Positions 1 to 5,268 of a stretch of DNA of 5,614 bases are shown one piece after another. Numbering within the stretch: position 1 is the first letter of the stretch; each line of letters opens with the position of its first letter. A program made the translations under genes and the position numbers. Source of the DNA: JANNAV01 sp031384695 (GTDB lineage: Bacteria > Pseudomonadota > Alphaproteobacteria > Rhodobacterales > Rhodobacteraceae); the NCBI GenBank assembly GCA_031384695.1, contig JANNAV010000124.1:1-5614 (forward strand). Reading direction: 5' to 3'. The notes beneath the pieces were generated by a model. That model did not search any database, was not told the DNA's origin, and was given only the letters and a program-made list of their open reading frames with translations.

Positions 1-363
1 GTGCTTATCGCGGCCATGAAAGACCAGCGGGTCAATCGGCTTATCTGCGTCACTGGCTTTGGGGCAGGCGACAGCCGCGCAAGCATTGGTTTTCTGCAGC
101 GCGTCCCGTTTCAGATCGTTTTTGGCCGTGCCTATGACGACAAGAGCCTGCAGGAACAGATGATCAAGGAAAGCGGTCTTGACTGGACGATCGCGCGGCC
201 GGGCGTGCTGTTGAACGGTCCGAAAACAAGCCGCTACAAGGTTCTTCGTGAACCATCGGAATGGCGGAACGGGATTATATCGCGATCCAACGTTGCTGAC
301 TTTCTCGTCAAACAGATCGAAGACCGGAATTTCATCGGCGCATCGCCTGTACTGGTCAACTGA
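1..363 (+). CDS. NAD(P)-binding oxidoreductase (NmrA/flavin-reductase-like atypical SDR), 5' end outside window
   Basis: The frame is open from base 1 and ends at TGA 361-363, giving 120 residues. The initial GTG is probably an internal valine, because the visible part corresponds to the C-terminal half of a protein usually about 200 residues long and the N-terminal dinucleotide-binding glycine motif is missing. Visible family marks are the strand VTGFGAGD (residues 17-24), a helix with YDDK (45-48) that in this family precedes a conserved E-x-x-I/L segment, and DWTIARPGVL (61-70), the typical 'W-T-I-x-R-P-G' strand. These proteins resemble biliverdin reductase B and bind NAD(P)H in the cytoplasm; the substrate cannot be read from sequence. 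The gene converges on the sufS remnant with 18 bases between the stops, and I see no clear terminator hairpin there. Identification of the fold is firm, the function is not. Confidence 0.8.
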   Translation: MLIAAMKDQRVNRLICVTGFGAGDSRASIGFLQRVPFQIVFGRAYDDKSLQEQMIKESGLDWTIARPGVLLNGPKTSRYKVLREPSEWRNGIISRSNVADFLVKQIEDRNFIGASPVLVN

Positions 364-381
364 TCGCGCATCTGGCGGCTG

Positions 382-930
382 TCAGGCGAACAAGTCGTGC
401 GCCAATTCCAAACCATCTATCAACACATCAACCTCTGCAGTGGTGTTATACAGTCCGAATGACGCGCGGCAGGTGGCGTTCAGCCCCAAATACGCCATCA
501 ATGGCCCGGCACAATGCTGCCCTGCACGCACCGCGACACCCTTTTTATCCAGGATGGTCGATATGTCATGCGCATGGGCGGCACCCTGCATTGAAAAGGA
601 GAAAATCGGGGTCTTGTCAGGCGTTGTCCCTTGCACCGTGATCCAGTTCAAACCGTCAAGACGCGTGCGGGCATAGTCGCGCAGTTGGTTCTCATGCTCG
701 GCGATGTTGGCCATCCCAAGTCCCGTCATGTAATCCAAAGCCACGCCCAGACCGATGGTCTGCACGATGCCAGGTGTCCCGGCCTCGAACTTCATCGGCG
801 CATCTTTGTAGATCACAGTATCGCGCGTCACCTCGCGGATCATGTCGCCGCCACCCATGAAGGGTCGCATCTCGGCCATCCGGTCTTGGCGAACATAGAT
901 CGCGCCAGATCCCGAAGGACCGTACCCTTG
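382..930 (-). pseudogene. sufS: 3' remnant of sufS, cysteine desulfurase, missing the N-terminal half
   Basis: Reading on the minus strand from about 924, the frame gives YGPSGSGAIYVRQDRM, then GGGDMI, FEAGTPGIVQT, the catalytic-cysteine loop RAGQHCAGPLM and RASFGLYNT, ending at the stop 382-384. These are the last roughly 180 of the usual about 405 residues of SufS, the PLP enzyme that takes sulfur from cysteine for iron-sulfur cluster assembly. The Cys loop and the late Arg are kept, but everything up to and including the PLP-binding lysine (the His-Lys just before YGPSG in the family) is missing, so the product cannot be an active desulfurase. Upstream of 924 the same frame reads unrelated residues, because the DNA there belongs to the SDR gene. 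An internal ATG (877-879) could start a 165-residue piece, but no function is expected. No suf neighbours are present. Confidence 0.88.
922..930. other. Rearrangement junction between the SDR gene and sufS
   Basis: On the minus strand the SDR frame is convincing through the catalytic Lys codon AAG (927-929), while the sufS frame is convincing from the Tyr codon TAC (922-924) onward. The two frames differ, so this is not a fusion protein. In SufS the tyrosine follows a His-Lys-x segment, so a CAAG-like microhomology between the SDR lysine codon and the sufS PLP-lysine codon could have guided a deletion or recombination; this is inference. An assembly join would look the same. Confidence 0.75.
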
Positions 931-1418
931 GCGGCGGTGTAGTCATGGTAGGGCACCACCGGATTTTGCACCAGATTGGTGCCGATGGTGATGACACGCC
1001 CAAAGCGCGCCGCCTTGAAATGCGGGTGCAACGCGTGGATACAGTTCAGCGCCCCACCGACTGCCGTTTCTGTCTGGCGGGCAATTTCCGTCCATGACAG
1101 CCGGTCCAACGGTGCGCGCGCATCGCTGTTGAAAGCGAAATCGGCCAGCGCATTATGAACCAGCACATCCGGTGCCCCCAGCGTCGCCGCGAAATCCGCC
1201 ACCATGGGCGCCACGTAAGCCGGATCGGTCACATCGGCCTGAACCGCCATGGCGTTCGGCCCCAGTTCTGCAGCCAGTGCATGTGCCTGCGCTTTACTGT
1301 GGCGGTAGTTGATCGCGACTCGAGCGCCTTCGCGCGCAAAGGCCCGGGCCAAGGCGGCACCAAGGCCGCGCCCCGCGCCCGTAATCAGAACGGTCATGTC
1401 AGAAATCGGTTTGGTCAT
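922..1418 (-). pseudogene. Truncated short-chain dehydrogenase/reductase (3-oxoacyl-ACP reductase-like), C-terminus lost
   Basis: The ATG at 1416-1418 follows the thiD stop by 12 bases, with GGAA upstream as a weak ribosome binding site. The protein shows the Rossmann motif TGAGRGLG (residues 13-20), the adenine-pocket Asp of DV (62-63), VHNA (87-90) in place of NNAG, TIGTN (144-148) where most SDRs carry the catalytic Ser, and the catalytic Tyr160 and Lys164 in YTAAK. An SDR of this type is about 250 residues, but recognisable homology stops right after Lys164, where the DNA changes to sufS. The frame stays open to a stop at 840-842 by reading sufS out of frame, which would add about 27 unrelated residues. 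The substrate-binding and dimerisation C-terminal third is therefore lost. Placement directly after thiD suggests it was the last gene of the thiamine operon; its role there is unknown to me. Confidence 0.85.
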
Positions 1419-1430
1419 CGGCTTATTCCG

Positions 1431-2223
1431 TCAGAACTGTTCGTAAAAATGATGCGTCGGGCCATGGCCACTGCCCACAGTCAGTGCCCCGGCAGCGGCA
1501 ATCGCGCCAGCAACATAGGTTTTGGCGCGTCGCACAGCCTCTGGCAGCGGCAATCCCAAACCGAGGCCCGTGGCCAGCGCAGATGACAGCGTGCAACCCG
1601 TGCCATGTGGCCGGGTCGTGGCGTGCCGGGGGGCCTTAAAGCCACGTCGGGTGCCCCGGTTCGGCCAACAGGTCGGGGCATGTGTAGCCCGGCAGGTGCC
1701 CGCCCTTTAACAACACAGCCCGCGCGCCATGAGCCAGCAGCGCGCGGGCCTGATCTTGCATCTGCGCCCGACTGGTGGCCTCGGCGCAGCCCAAAAGGTC
1801 TGCCGCTTCGGGCAGGTTAGGCGTGATTATCCGCGCCAAGGGCAACATATCGCGCATGGCGGCTACGGCCTGCGCCGCCAGCAACCGGTCACCACCTTTG
1901 GCCACCATCACCGGGTCCAGCACAATCGGCGCACCGTGGCTCTGCAATGCCTGCACCACGGCTGCGATGATCGCAGCGGTGCCAAGCATTCCGATCTTGA
2001 TCGCGTCAATGCGGATATCGGCGCGCAGGGCCGCAATCTGCGCGGTCGCCATGGCCGAACTGACCAACTCGACGCTAGTGATGCCAATGGTGTTCCGCGC
2101 GGTCAGCGCGGTGATCGCTGCCATTGCATAACCGCCATTGGCCGAGATCGCCTTGTTGTCGGCCTGAATGCCAGCACCGCCCGAAGGGTCAGACCCGGCA
2201 ATCGAAAGTATGTTCGGGATCAT
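1431..2223 (-). pseudogene. thiD: thiD, HMP/HMP-P kinase, interrupted by a +1 frameshift
   Basis: The product phosphorylates hydroxymethylpyrimidine (HMP) and HMP-P to HMP-PP in the cytoplasm. The ATG at 2221-2223 overlaps the thiE stop as ATGA, so the two are coupled. The first frame gives 195 residues with SIAGSDPSGGAGIQAD (7-22), VLDPVM (101-106), ITPNLPEAADLLG (133-145) and LLKGGH (171-176), ending at TAA 1636-1638. Dropping one base of the A run 1638-1640 restores a second frame of 68 residues, KAPRHATTRPHGTGC onward, ending HHFYEQF at stop 1431-1433. The joined product of 263 residues matches the normal family length. The lost part holds the HGTGC anion-hole and catalytic cysteine motif, so the 195-residue piece should be inactive. 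The break lies at CUU UAA G in the mRNA, like the +1 site of prfB, so recoding is possible; mutation or base-call error is simpler. Confidence 0.88.
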
Positions 2224-2831
2224 GCTGCATTCCAGTCAGCCAACAGCGCGCGGGTTGCCAAGACCGGGTTTGCGGCTCGCACAACGGCGCTGACCACCGC
2301 CATGCCCGCAGCACCTGCGCCTTTCACTGCCGCCGCATCGCCCGCCACCAACCCGCCTATCGCGTAAACCGGTACGGTGACGGCTGCCATGACGCGCGCA
2401 AGCCCAGCCTTGCCGATGGGTGCCGCATGGTCTGGTTTCGTGGCAGTGGCGCTTATGGGGCCTGCGCCTATGTAGTCAATGCCGGGTGGCACAATGCGCG
2501 CCTGCGCTTCGGTTTCTACCGACAAACCAAGGATCATCTGCGCCCCGGTCCGGCGGCGCACCGCCACCGGACAACCGTCACCTTGGCCGATGTGCAACCC
2601 GTGCGCACCTGTTCGGATCGCCAGATCAACGCGGTCATTGATAATCAAACGCACGTTCATAGCCACCATCTCGGGCAGCAAAAGCGCAATCAATCCCGCC
2701 ATGTCGGCATCGCTTGCGTGTTTGTCACGCAGTTGCACAGCCCACGCCCCGCCCCGTGCGGCGGCGCGCGCCTGATCTGCAACGCTATGCCGGGCGGTGG
2801 GGTCGGTGATCACATAAATCGGCCCCCTCAT
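2220..2831 (-). CDS. thiE: Thiamine-phosphate synthase
   Basis: This 203-residue protein has the normal ThiE length and TIM-barrel motifs in order: YVITD (6-10), QLRDK (33-37), IINDRVDLA (63-71) with the Asn-Asp pair, GLHIGQGD (78-85), GLSVET (102-107), YIGAGPISATATK (120-132) binding the pyrophosphate, AIGGL (157-161) and VVSAV (179-183). It joins HMP-PP to hydroxyethylthiazole phosphate, releasing pyrophosphate and forming thiamine phosphate. The usual Asp-Asp pair after HIGQ is Gly-Asp here, which keeps one metal-ligand aspartate. The ATG at 2829-2831 has no good ribosome binding site of its own, but it overlaps the TGA of the short upstream ORF and its own stop overlaps thiD by ATGA, so translation is probably coupled along the message. 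It is the only gene of the operon that looks fully intact, and it should be under control of the TPP riboswitch upstream. Confidence 0.95.
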   Translation of the reverse strand: MRGPIYVITDPTARHSVADQARAAARGGAWAVQLRDKHASDADMAGLIALLLPEMVAMNVRLIINDRVDLAIRTGAHGLHIGQGDGCPVAVRRRTGAQMILGLSVETEAQARIVPPGIDYIGAGPISATATKPDHAAPIGKAGLARVMAAVTVPVYAIGGLVAGDAAAVKGAGAAGMAVVSAVVRAANPVLATRALLADWNAA

Positions 2832-2971
2832 GGCGGCGTCACCCGCGCGCCATCGCTCAACTCACCCGGCGTCAACTGGTAGTGTCCGATCTCAATCATC
2901 GAGCCCCCTTTGCTGCAAAGCGGGGGTTGATGAAGGCGCAGGATGGCCTGATCGGACCATTGCACACTCAT
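2828..2971 (-). CDS. Short ORF between TPP riboswitch and thiE (47 aa, or 23 aa from an internal start)
   Basis: The frame starts at ATG 2969-2971, directly after the riboswitch, whose last bases GGGAG lie three bases upstream of the ATG and could serve as a ribosome binding site. It ends at TGA 2828-2830, which overlaps the thiE ATG. A second in-frame ATG at 2897-2899 has its own strong AAGGGGG upstream and would give 23 residues beginning MIEIGHYQLTPGELSDG. I do not recognise either protein. It could be a leader peptide that feeds ribosomes to thiE, or the scar of a deleted operon gene: the first residues from the internal ATG faintly recall ThiG N-termini, which is too little to name it. 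The ORF is supported by the two ribosome binding sites and the stop-start overlap, not by homology. Confidence 0.45.
   Translation of the reverse strand: MSVQWSDQAILRLHQPPLCSKGGSMIEIGHYQLTPGELSDGARVTPP
2904..2926 (-). promoter_or_regulatory. Hairpin in the thiE leader covering an internal ribosome binding site
   Basis: The transcript can fold CCCC-G-CUUUG with a CAG loop against CAAAG-GGGG, nine pairs with one bulged G. The 3' arm contains AAGGGGG, the ribosome binding site for the ATG at 2897-2899. No U run follows, so it is not an intrinsic terminator. It may hide or expose that start, possibly together with the riboswitch state; this is inference from base pairing only. Confidence 0.45.
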
Positions 2972-2972
2972 C

Positions 2973-3046
2973 GACTCCCTACGCCAGCATGATCTGGTTC
3001 AGGTTCAAAGGGTGCATCTCAGCCCGCAATTGCGGACGCCCCTGTC
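2973..3046 (-). ncRNA. TPP riboswitch (THI element)
   Basis: The minus strand carries the conserved aptamer in order: 5' P1 strand GACAGGGG (ending at 3046), CTGAGA core (complement of 3017-3022), ACCCTTTGAACCTGA (complement of 2999-3013), the CCAGATCATGCTGG P4/P5 region, and GCGTAGGGAGTC (2973-2984), whose GTC pairs with the 5' GAC. TPP binding stabilises this fold. The 3' end holds GGGAG three bases before an ATG, and no terminator hairpin with U run follows, so control is most likely by blocking ribosome access, the usual mode in Gram-negative bacteria. It lies ahead of the short ORF, thiE and thiD. Confidence 0.96.
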
Positions 3047-3055
3047 AAAAAATTC

Positions 3056-3083
3056 AAGTTATTTCAACACCCCGCCATGTCAA
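3056..3083 (-). promoter_or_regulatory. Probable promoter of the riboswitch-thiE operon
   Basis: A perfect TTGACA -35 box (complement of 3078-3083) is followed after 16 bases by TAACTT (complement of 3056-3061), a moderate -10 box. The predicted start, about 3047-3050, falls right at the 5' edge of the riboswitch, as expected for a TPP-controlled transcript. The -35 match and the geometry support it; the -10 is weak. Confidence 0.6.
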
Positions 3084-3138
3084 GGTCTTGGACAATGGAC
3101 GGGCGTGGTTTGAAGCGTCGCCATCAAACTGGGCGCGC

Positions 3139-3167
3139 TTGGCTTTGGGCCAGTCAGGGCCTATGTT
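3139..3167 (+). promoter_or_regulatory. Possible promoter for the small conserved gene at 3231
   Basis: TTGGCT (3139-3144), a 17-base spacer and TATGTT (3162-3167) give four of six matches in each box with ideal spacing. Transcription would start near 3174, leaving a leader of about 57 bases. That leader contains a seven-base inverted repeat (AGCAGGC 3176-3182, GCCTGCT 3211-3217) with a 28-base loop. Weak evidence. Confidence 0.3.
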
Positions 3168-3230
3168 CCAAATCCAGCAGGCATGGCCAGGCATGGCGAG
3201 CAAAAATTCAGCCTGCTACCGAAAGCCAAG

Positions 3231-3560
3231 ATGCAGCACCACTTCGATTTTCCGGAAATAGCCTCAGCCGATTTGCTGCAAGAATATCTGCACCTTACAC
3301 GCTCAGTCATGCCCGAGCTTGCGCAAAGCAGCAAACGGCACTGGCCGGTCCACAACGATCACTGCTTTCAGCGGATCGTGCTTGATACGATCTGTGGCGG
3401 GGTCTGGTACGATCACATCGCGCGCCCAGCCTACAAGCACATCAGTCAGGCACACCTGCGTGCCGCGGTCCAGATGTGCCATGAGATTATCACGGGCCAG
3501 ACCGACCTTGTCGCGCTCAACAGCCAGTCGCTTAGGTGGCGCGGCAAGGCAATCCGCTAA
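3231..3560 (+). CDS. Small conserved protein of unknown function
   Basis: The 109-residue product begins QHHFDFPEIASADLLQEYLHL and carries the pattern WPVHNDHCFQRIVLD, then GGVWYDHI, RPAYKH and, near the end, LNSQSLRWRGK. I recall this arrangement, a 'HCFxRIxxD' helix, a W-Y/D segment, 'RPAYKH' and 'LNxxSLxWRGK', as a small soluble protein common next to unrelated genes in alphaproteobacteria and sometimes labelled 'GCN5-related' by automatic pipelines; I see no acetyl-CoA binding loop and would not assign that activity. There is no signal peptide or membrane segment. The frame is open from ATG 3183, but the extra 16 residues do not look conserved, so I start at ATG 3231 with a poor GAAAG upstream. 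It reads away from the thi operon. Reverse-strand frames across it are shadows. Confidence 0.75.
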   Translation: MQHHFDFPEIASADLLQEYLHLTRSVMPELAQSSKRHWPVHNDHCFQRIVLDTICGGVWYDHIARPAYKHISQAHLRAAVQMCHEIITGQTDLVALNSQSLRWRGKAIR

Positions 3561-4175
3561 GGCCCGGCGGGTCGCGACCAGCGCAGCAGCAGACCGATGG
3601 TGCGGCTGGATCACGACAAGCCATACGATCCATGGTTTGGGCCAGATCGACGATCCGCAGCACTGTGGACCCGAACTCGTTTGGCAGAAGCGCCGCGCTA
3701 CTCCCGCAAAACAGCGATGCTATCCTTGACCACCTATTCACAACGCCCACAGGCTCAAACTCACTGGAGAAAGCATGCGAAAAGCCGCCGCCCGCAACAC
3801 AAGCTTTGACCTGTCAGCCCACGCTTGCATCCATGAAACCGTCGATCAAATCAGCGGCCCATCTCCGCGTGGCGTGGATGCCCACGATGCCGTGGCACGA
3901 GTACCTACCCACGATCAAGTGGAAGTGATGCCCACCTTCCGTGGAATTTGAAGTTGGTTTCGGAGAAGGATTCAAGGCACACTTTGCGTTGGATCGAGGG
4001 GAACGCTGAAAAAACCGATCCAGGCCGGAGGTTGGAAGTGTCCCAGGAAGCAACCTAGCCGGTCAATCGCCGCCTCATCGTTCCATTTGGGTGATGAACG
4101 GACTGCATCCCTATTGAACCACGTGTTGGTCCGTTTTGGTTCGGGTTTGGCGCGGTCAGCGGCGGGTTTGGCTAC

Positions 4176-4279
4176 TAACGTATTGGATTTCAACGCAACT
4201 TGCCCTGTTTTGTTGACCTATTGTTGACCTGAAATTTGGAACGCAAAAAGCCGCTCGTTTGAAGGCCTTTAACGTATTG
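4176..4279. repeat. Pair of direct 10-base repeats TAACGTATTG
   Basis: TAACGTATTG occurs at 4176-4185 and again at 4270-4279, same orientation, 94 bases apart. Both lie in the AT-rich stretch just beyond the 3' end of the tRNA fragment. A chance pair is possible, but the position suggests protein-binding sites such as integrase or IHF-type arm sites. Confidence 0.4.
4210..4230. repeat. Tandem repeat of TTGTTGACCTA
   Basis: The 11-base unit TTGTTGACCTA (4210-4220) is followed directly by TTGTTGACCT (4221-4230). The period is about one helical turn, which would place two bound proteins on the same face. It lies 66 bases left of the tRNA fragment. Function unknown. Confidence 0.55.
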
Positions 4280-4295
4280 ATATCATTCATTATTT

Positions 4296-4338
4296 TGGTT
4301 GCAGGAACAGGATTTGAACCTGTGACCTTCAGGTTATG
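4296..4338 (-). tRNA. 3' fragment of a tRNA-Met(CAU) gene, probable attachment-site scar
   Basis: The minus strand reads CATAACCTGAAGGTC (anticodon CAU, 3' anticodon stem and variable loop), then an intact T arm ACAGG-TTCAAAT-CCTGT, then TCCTGCA-A-CCA with encoded CCA at 4296-4298. This is the 3' half of an initiator-type tRNA-Met. The 5' half is absent: upstream of the anticodon the sequence is not a D arm, the base before CAU is C where tRNAs have an invariant U, and the 5' anticodon stem does not pair beyond two bases. Site-specific integrases commonly leave such 3' fragments, from anticodon or T loop to CCA, at the far end of an inserted island. By that geometry the flank left of 4296 would be old chromosome and the DNA to the right would belong to the island; this is inference. 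Confidence 0.8.
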
Positions 4339-4471
4339 GGCCGTGTTGAACGAACCATGAACAACCCCTCGGAACCGCGCTATCCTTTGCGTTTTCCGTG
4401 GCTTGCCGCCCCCTGCGCTGCATCGTCCCTGCACGGATTTTCGCAACAATCCGCAGCGAACCCTTCCCTCT

Positions 4472-4500
4472 TGCTTCCACTGTGCTTCCACTGTGCTTCC
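4472..4500. repeat. Tandem repeat of TGCTTCCACTG (2.6 copies)
   Basis: TGCTTCCACTG stands at 4472-4482 and 4483-4493, with a partial copy TGCTTCC at 4494-4500. The period of 11 equals that of the TTGTTGACCTA repeat on the other side of the tRNA fragment, but the unit is different. The surrounding gap, 4339-4589, holds no gene I can support. Unlike a CRISPR array there are no spacers. Confidence 0.6.
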
Positions 4501-4589
4501 GCATGGCCAACGCTTGATGTTCAGGTAGCACCTGCATCAGCGAAGTTGCGGCTGCCGTTCCATAGCATCGGCCCAGTCTTTGCCCGACA

Positions 4590-5246
4590 TCAAGGCGCAT
4601 TGCGTTGCGACGGATCGCGCGCAAAAGCGGCGGGCTGGTCTGCGCTGCCATTCTCACGCTGACGGCGGGCCGCCAGCGCCCACCACACCAGTTGCGCGAA
4701 GGTGCGGCCAAGGTATCCATCCCACTTGGCAACATCGACATCCTTTTCATAGTGACCCGCCTCATTGAGCACTTCCTGCGCCTTGGGAAGATGGATCATC
4801 GCCGAAACCGGAAGACAGCCCAGCTCCGACAGGAACGTGCGCATGTTCACCGCAGCCCGCGCCCCGCCCCATTGGCCAGCGGAATAGGTCACGATCGCGC
4901 TTGGCTTGTAGGAATAGAGCGAGCTGCCGAAGTGGTTCAGCAGATGCGCAAGGGCCGGGCTCATGGAGTGGTTGTATTCGGGGCTGACCATCACGTAGCC
5001 ATCGGCCGCGTCGATCTTCCGTGCCAGATCCTCGAGGGCTTCGGGCGCATTTCCCTTCGCATACGAGAAATGCGGCTTGAACGGTCCGGACAAATCGATG
5101 TCCAGTAGGTCGATCAGAACGGCCTCATGTCCGTCGGCCGCAAGCCTGGCTACGCAGGCCCGCGCCACACGCAAGCCCAACCGGGCTGGGCGCGGCGGTG
5201 TGCTGTCGCGGACTGACCCGAGGAAAACGAGCAGGGTCAATGGCAT
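4590..5246 (-). CDS. NADPH-dependent FMN reductase family flavoprotein
   Basis: The 218-residue protein belongs to the flavodoxin-like NADPH-dependent FMN reductase family, cytosolic enzymes that pass electrons from NAD(P)H through bound FMN to flavins, quinones or other acceptors. The phosphate-binding loop is GSVRDS (10-15), the family signature is SPEYNHSMSP (88-97), and YSAGQWGG (121-128) forms the isoalloxazine-contact loop. The C-terminal part after residue 170 is longer than the core fold and includes DGYLGRTFAQLVWWA, a helix seen in related proteins. I choose ATG 5244-5246 because GAGGGAG precedes it at good distance; a frame start at 5304-5306 would add 20 residues overlapping the upstream gene. 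It lies 22 bases downstream of the DUF6880-like gene on the same strand, so the two are likely co-transcribed. Its real acceptor is unknown; closeness to ChrR-type reductases does not prove chromate or quinone activity. Confidence 0.88.
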   Translation of the reverse strand: MPLTLLVFLGSVRDSTPPRPARLGLRVARACVARLAADGHEAVLIDLLDIDLSGPFKPHFSYAKGNAPEALEDLARKIDAADGYVMVSPEYNHSMSPALAHLLNHFGSSLYSYKPSAIVTYSAGQWGGARAAVNMRTFLSELGCLPVSAMIHLPKAQEVLNEAGHYEKDVDVAKWDGYLGRTFAQLVWWALAARRQRENGSADQPAAFARDPSQRNAP

Positions 5247-5268
5247 GAACAATCTCCCTCGCGACGGC

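Larger units (their letters stand above)
3561..4295. other. Stretch of about 735 bases without a recognisable gene
   Basis: Several short frames cross here (for example 3536-3928 and 3597-3809 on plus, 3532-3750, 3814-4053 and 3972-4193 on minus). None has a good ribosome binding site together with a motif I know, and they overlap one another. The minus frame 3814-4053 ends in a plausible-looking helix (RRWAADLIDGFMDASVG) and could be a gene remnant. Composition drops sharply toward the right end: 45 G/C in the 120 bases 4181-4300. I see no tRNA, rRNA or terminal inverted repeats in it. Confidence 0.5.

Noticed and set aside
840..930. SDR frame continuing past the junction as KGTVLRDLARSMF, which resembles an SDR helix after YxxxK
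   Set aside because: The spacing is one residue off the usual pattern, the frame soon becomes meaningless, and the same DNA encodes clear SufS sequence in another frame. I treat the likeness as chance.
1481..1681. Minus-strand 66-residue frame across the thiD break
   Set aside because: It reads thiD DNA in the third frame; the true continuation is the frame with HGTGC ending at 1431.
1729..2882. Long plus-strand open frames opposite thiD and thiE (1729-2367, 2124-2882)
   Set aside because: They are antisense shadows in GC-rich coding DNA, rich in Arg, His and Ala, with no motif or start signal.
2904..2926. Transcription terminator for the riboswitch
   Set aside because: The hairpin is good but no U run follows, and translation-level control fits the GGGAG at the aptamer's 3' end better.
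3303..3614. Minus-strand 103-residue frame opposite the small conserved gene
   Set aside because: The plus-strand product matches a remembered conserved pattern; this one does not.
4000..4040. Possible intrinsic terminator on the minus strand (G/C-rich bases followed by six T)
   Set aside because: Only three or four base pairs can form before the T run, too weak to call.
4472..4500. CRISPR-like repeat
   Set aside because: The units are adjacent with no spacers and only 11 bases long.
4334..4765. Minus-strand 143-residue frame between the FMN reductase gene and the tRNA fragment
   Set aside because: It overlaps the reductase in another frame, runs through tandem repeats, and shows no recognisable domain.
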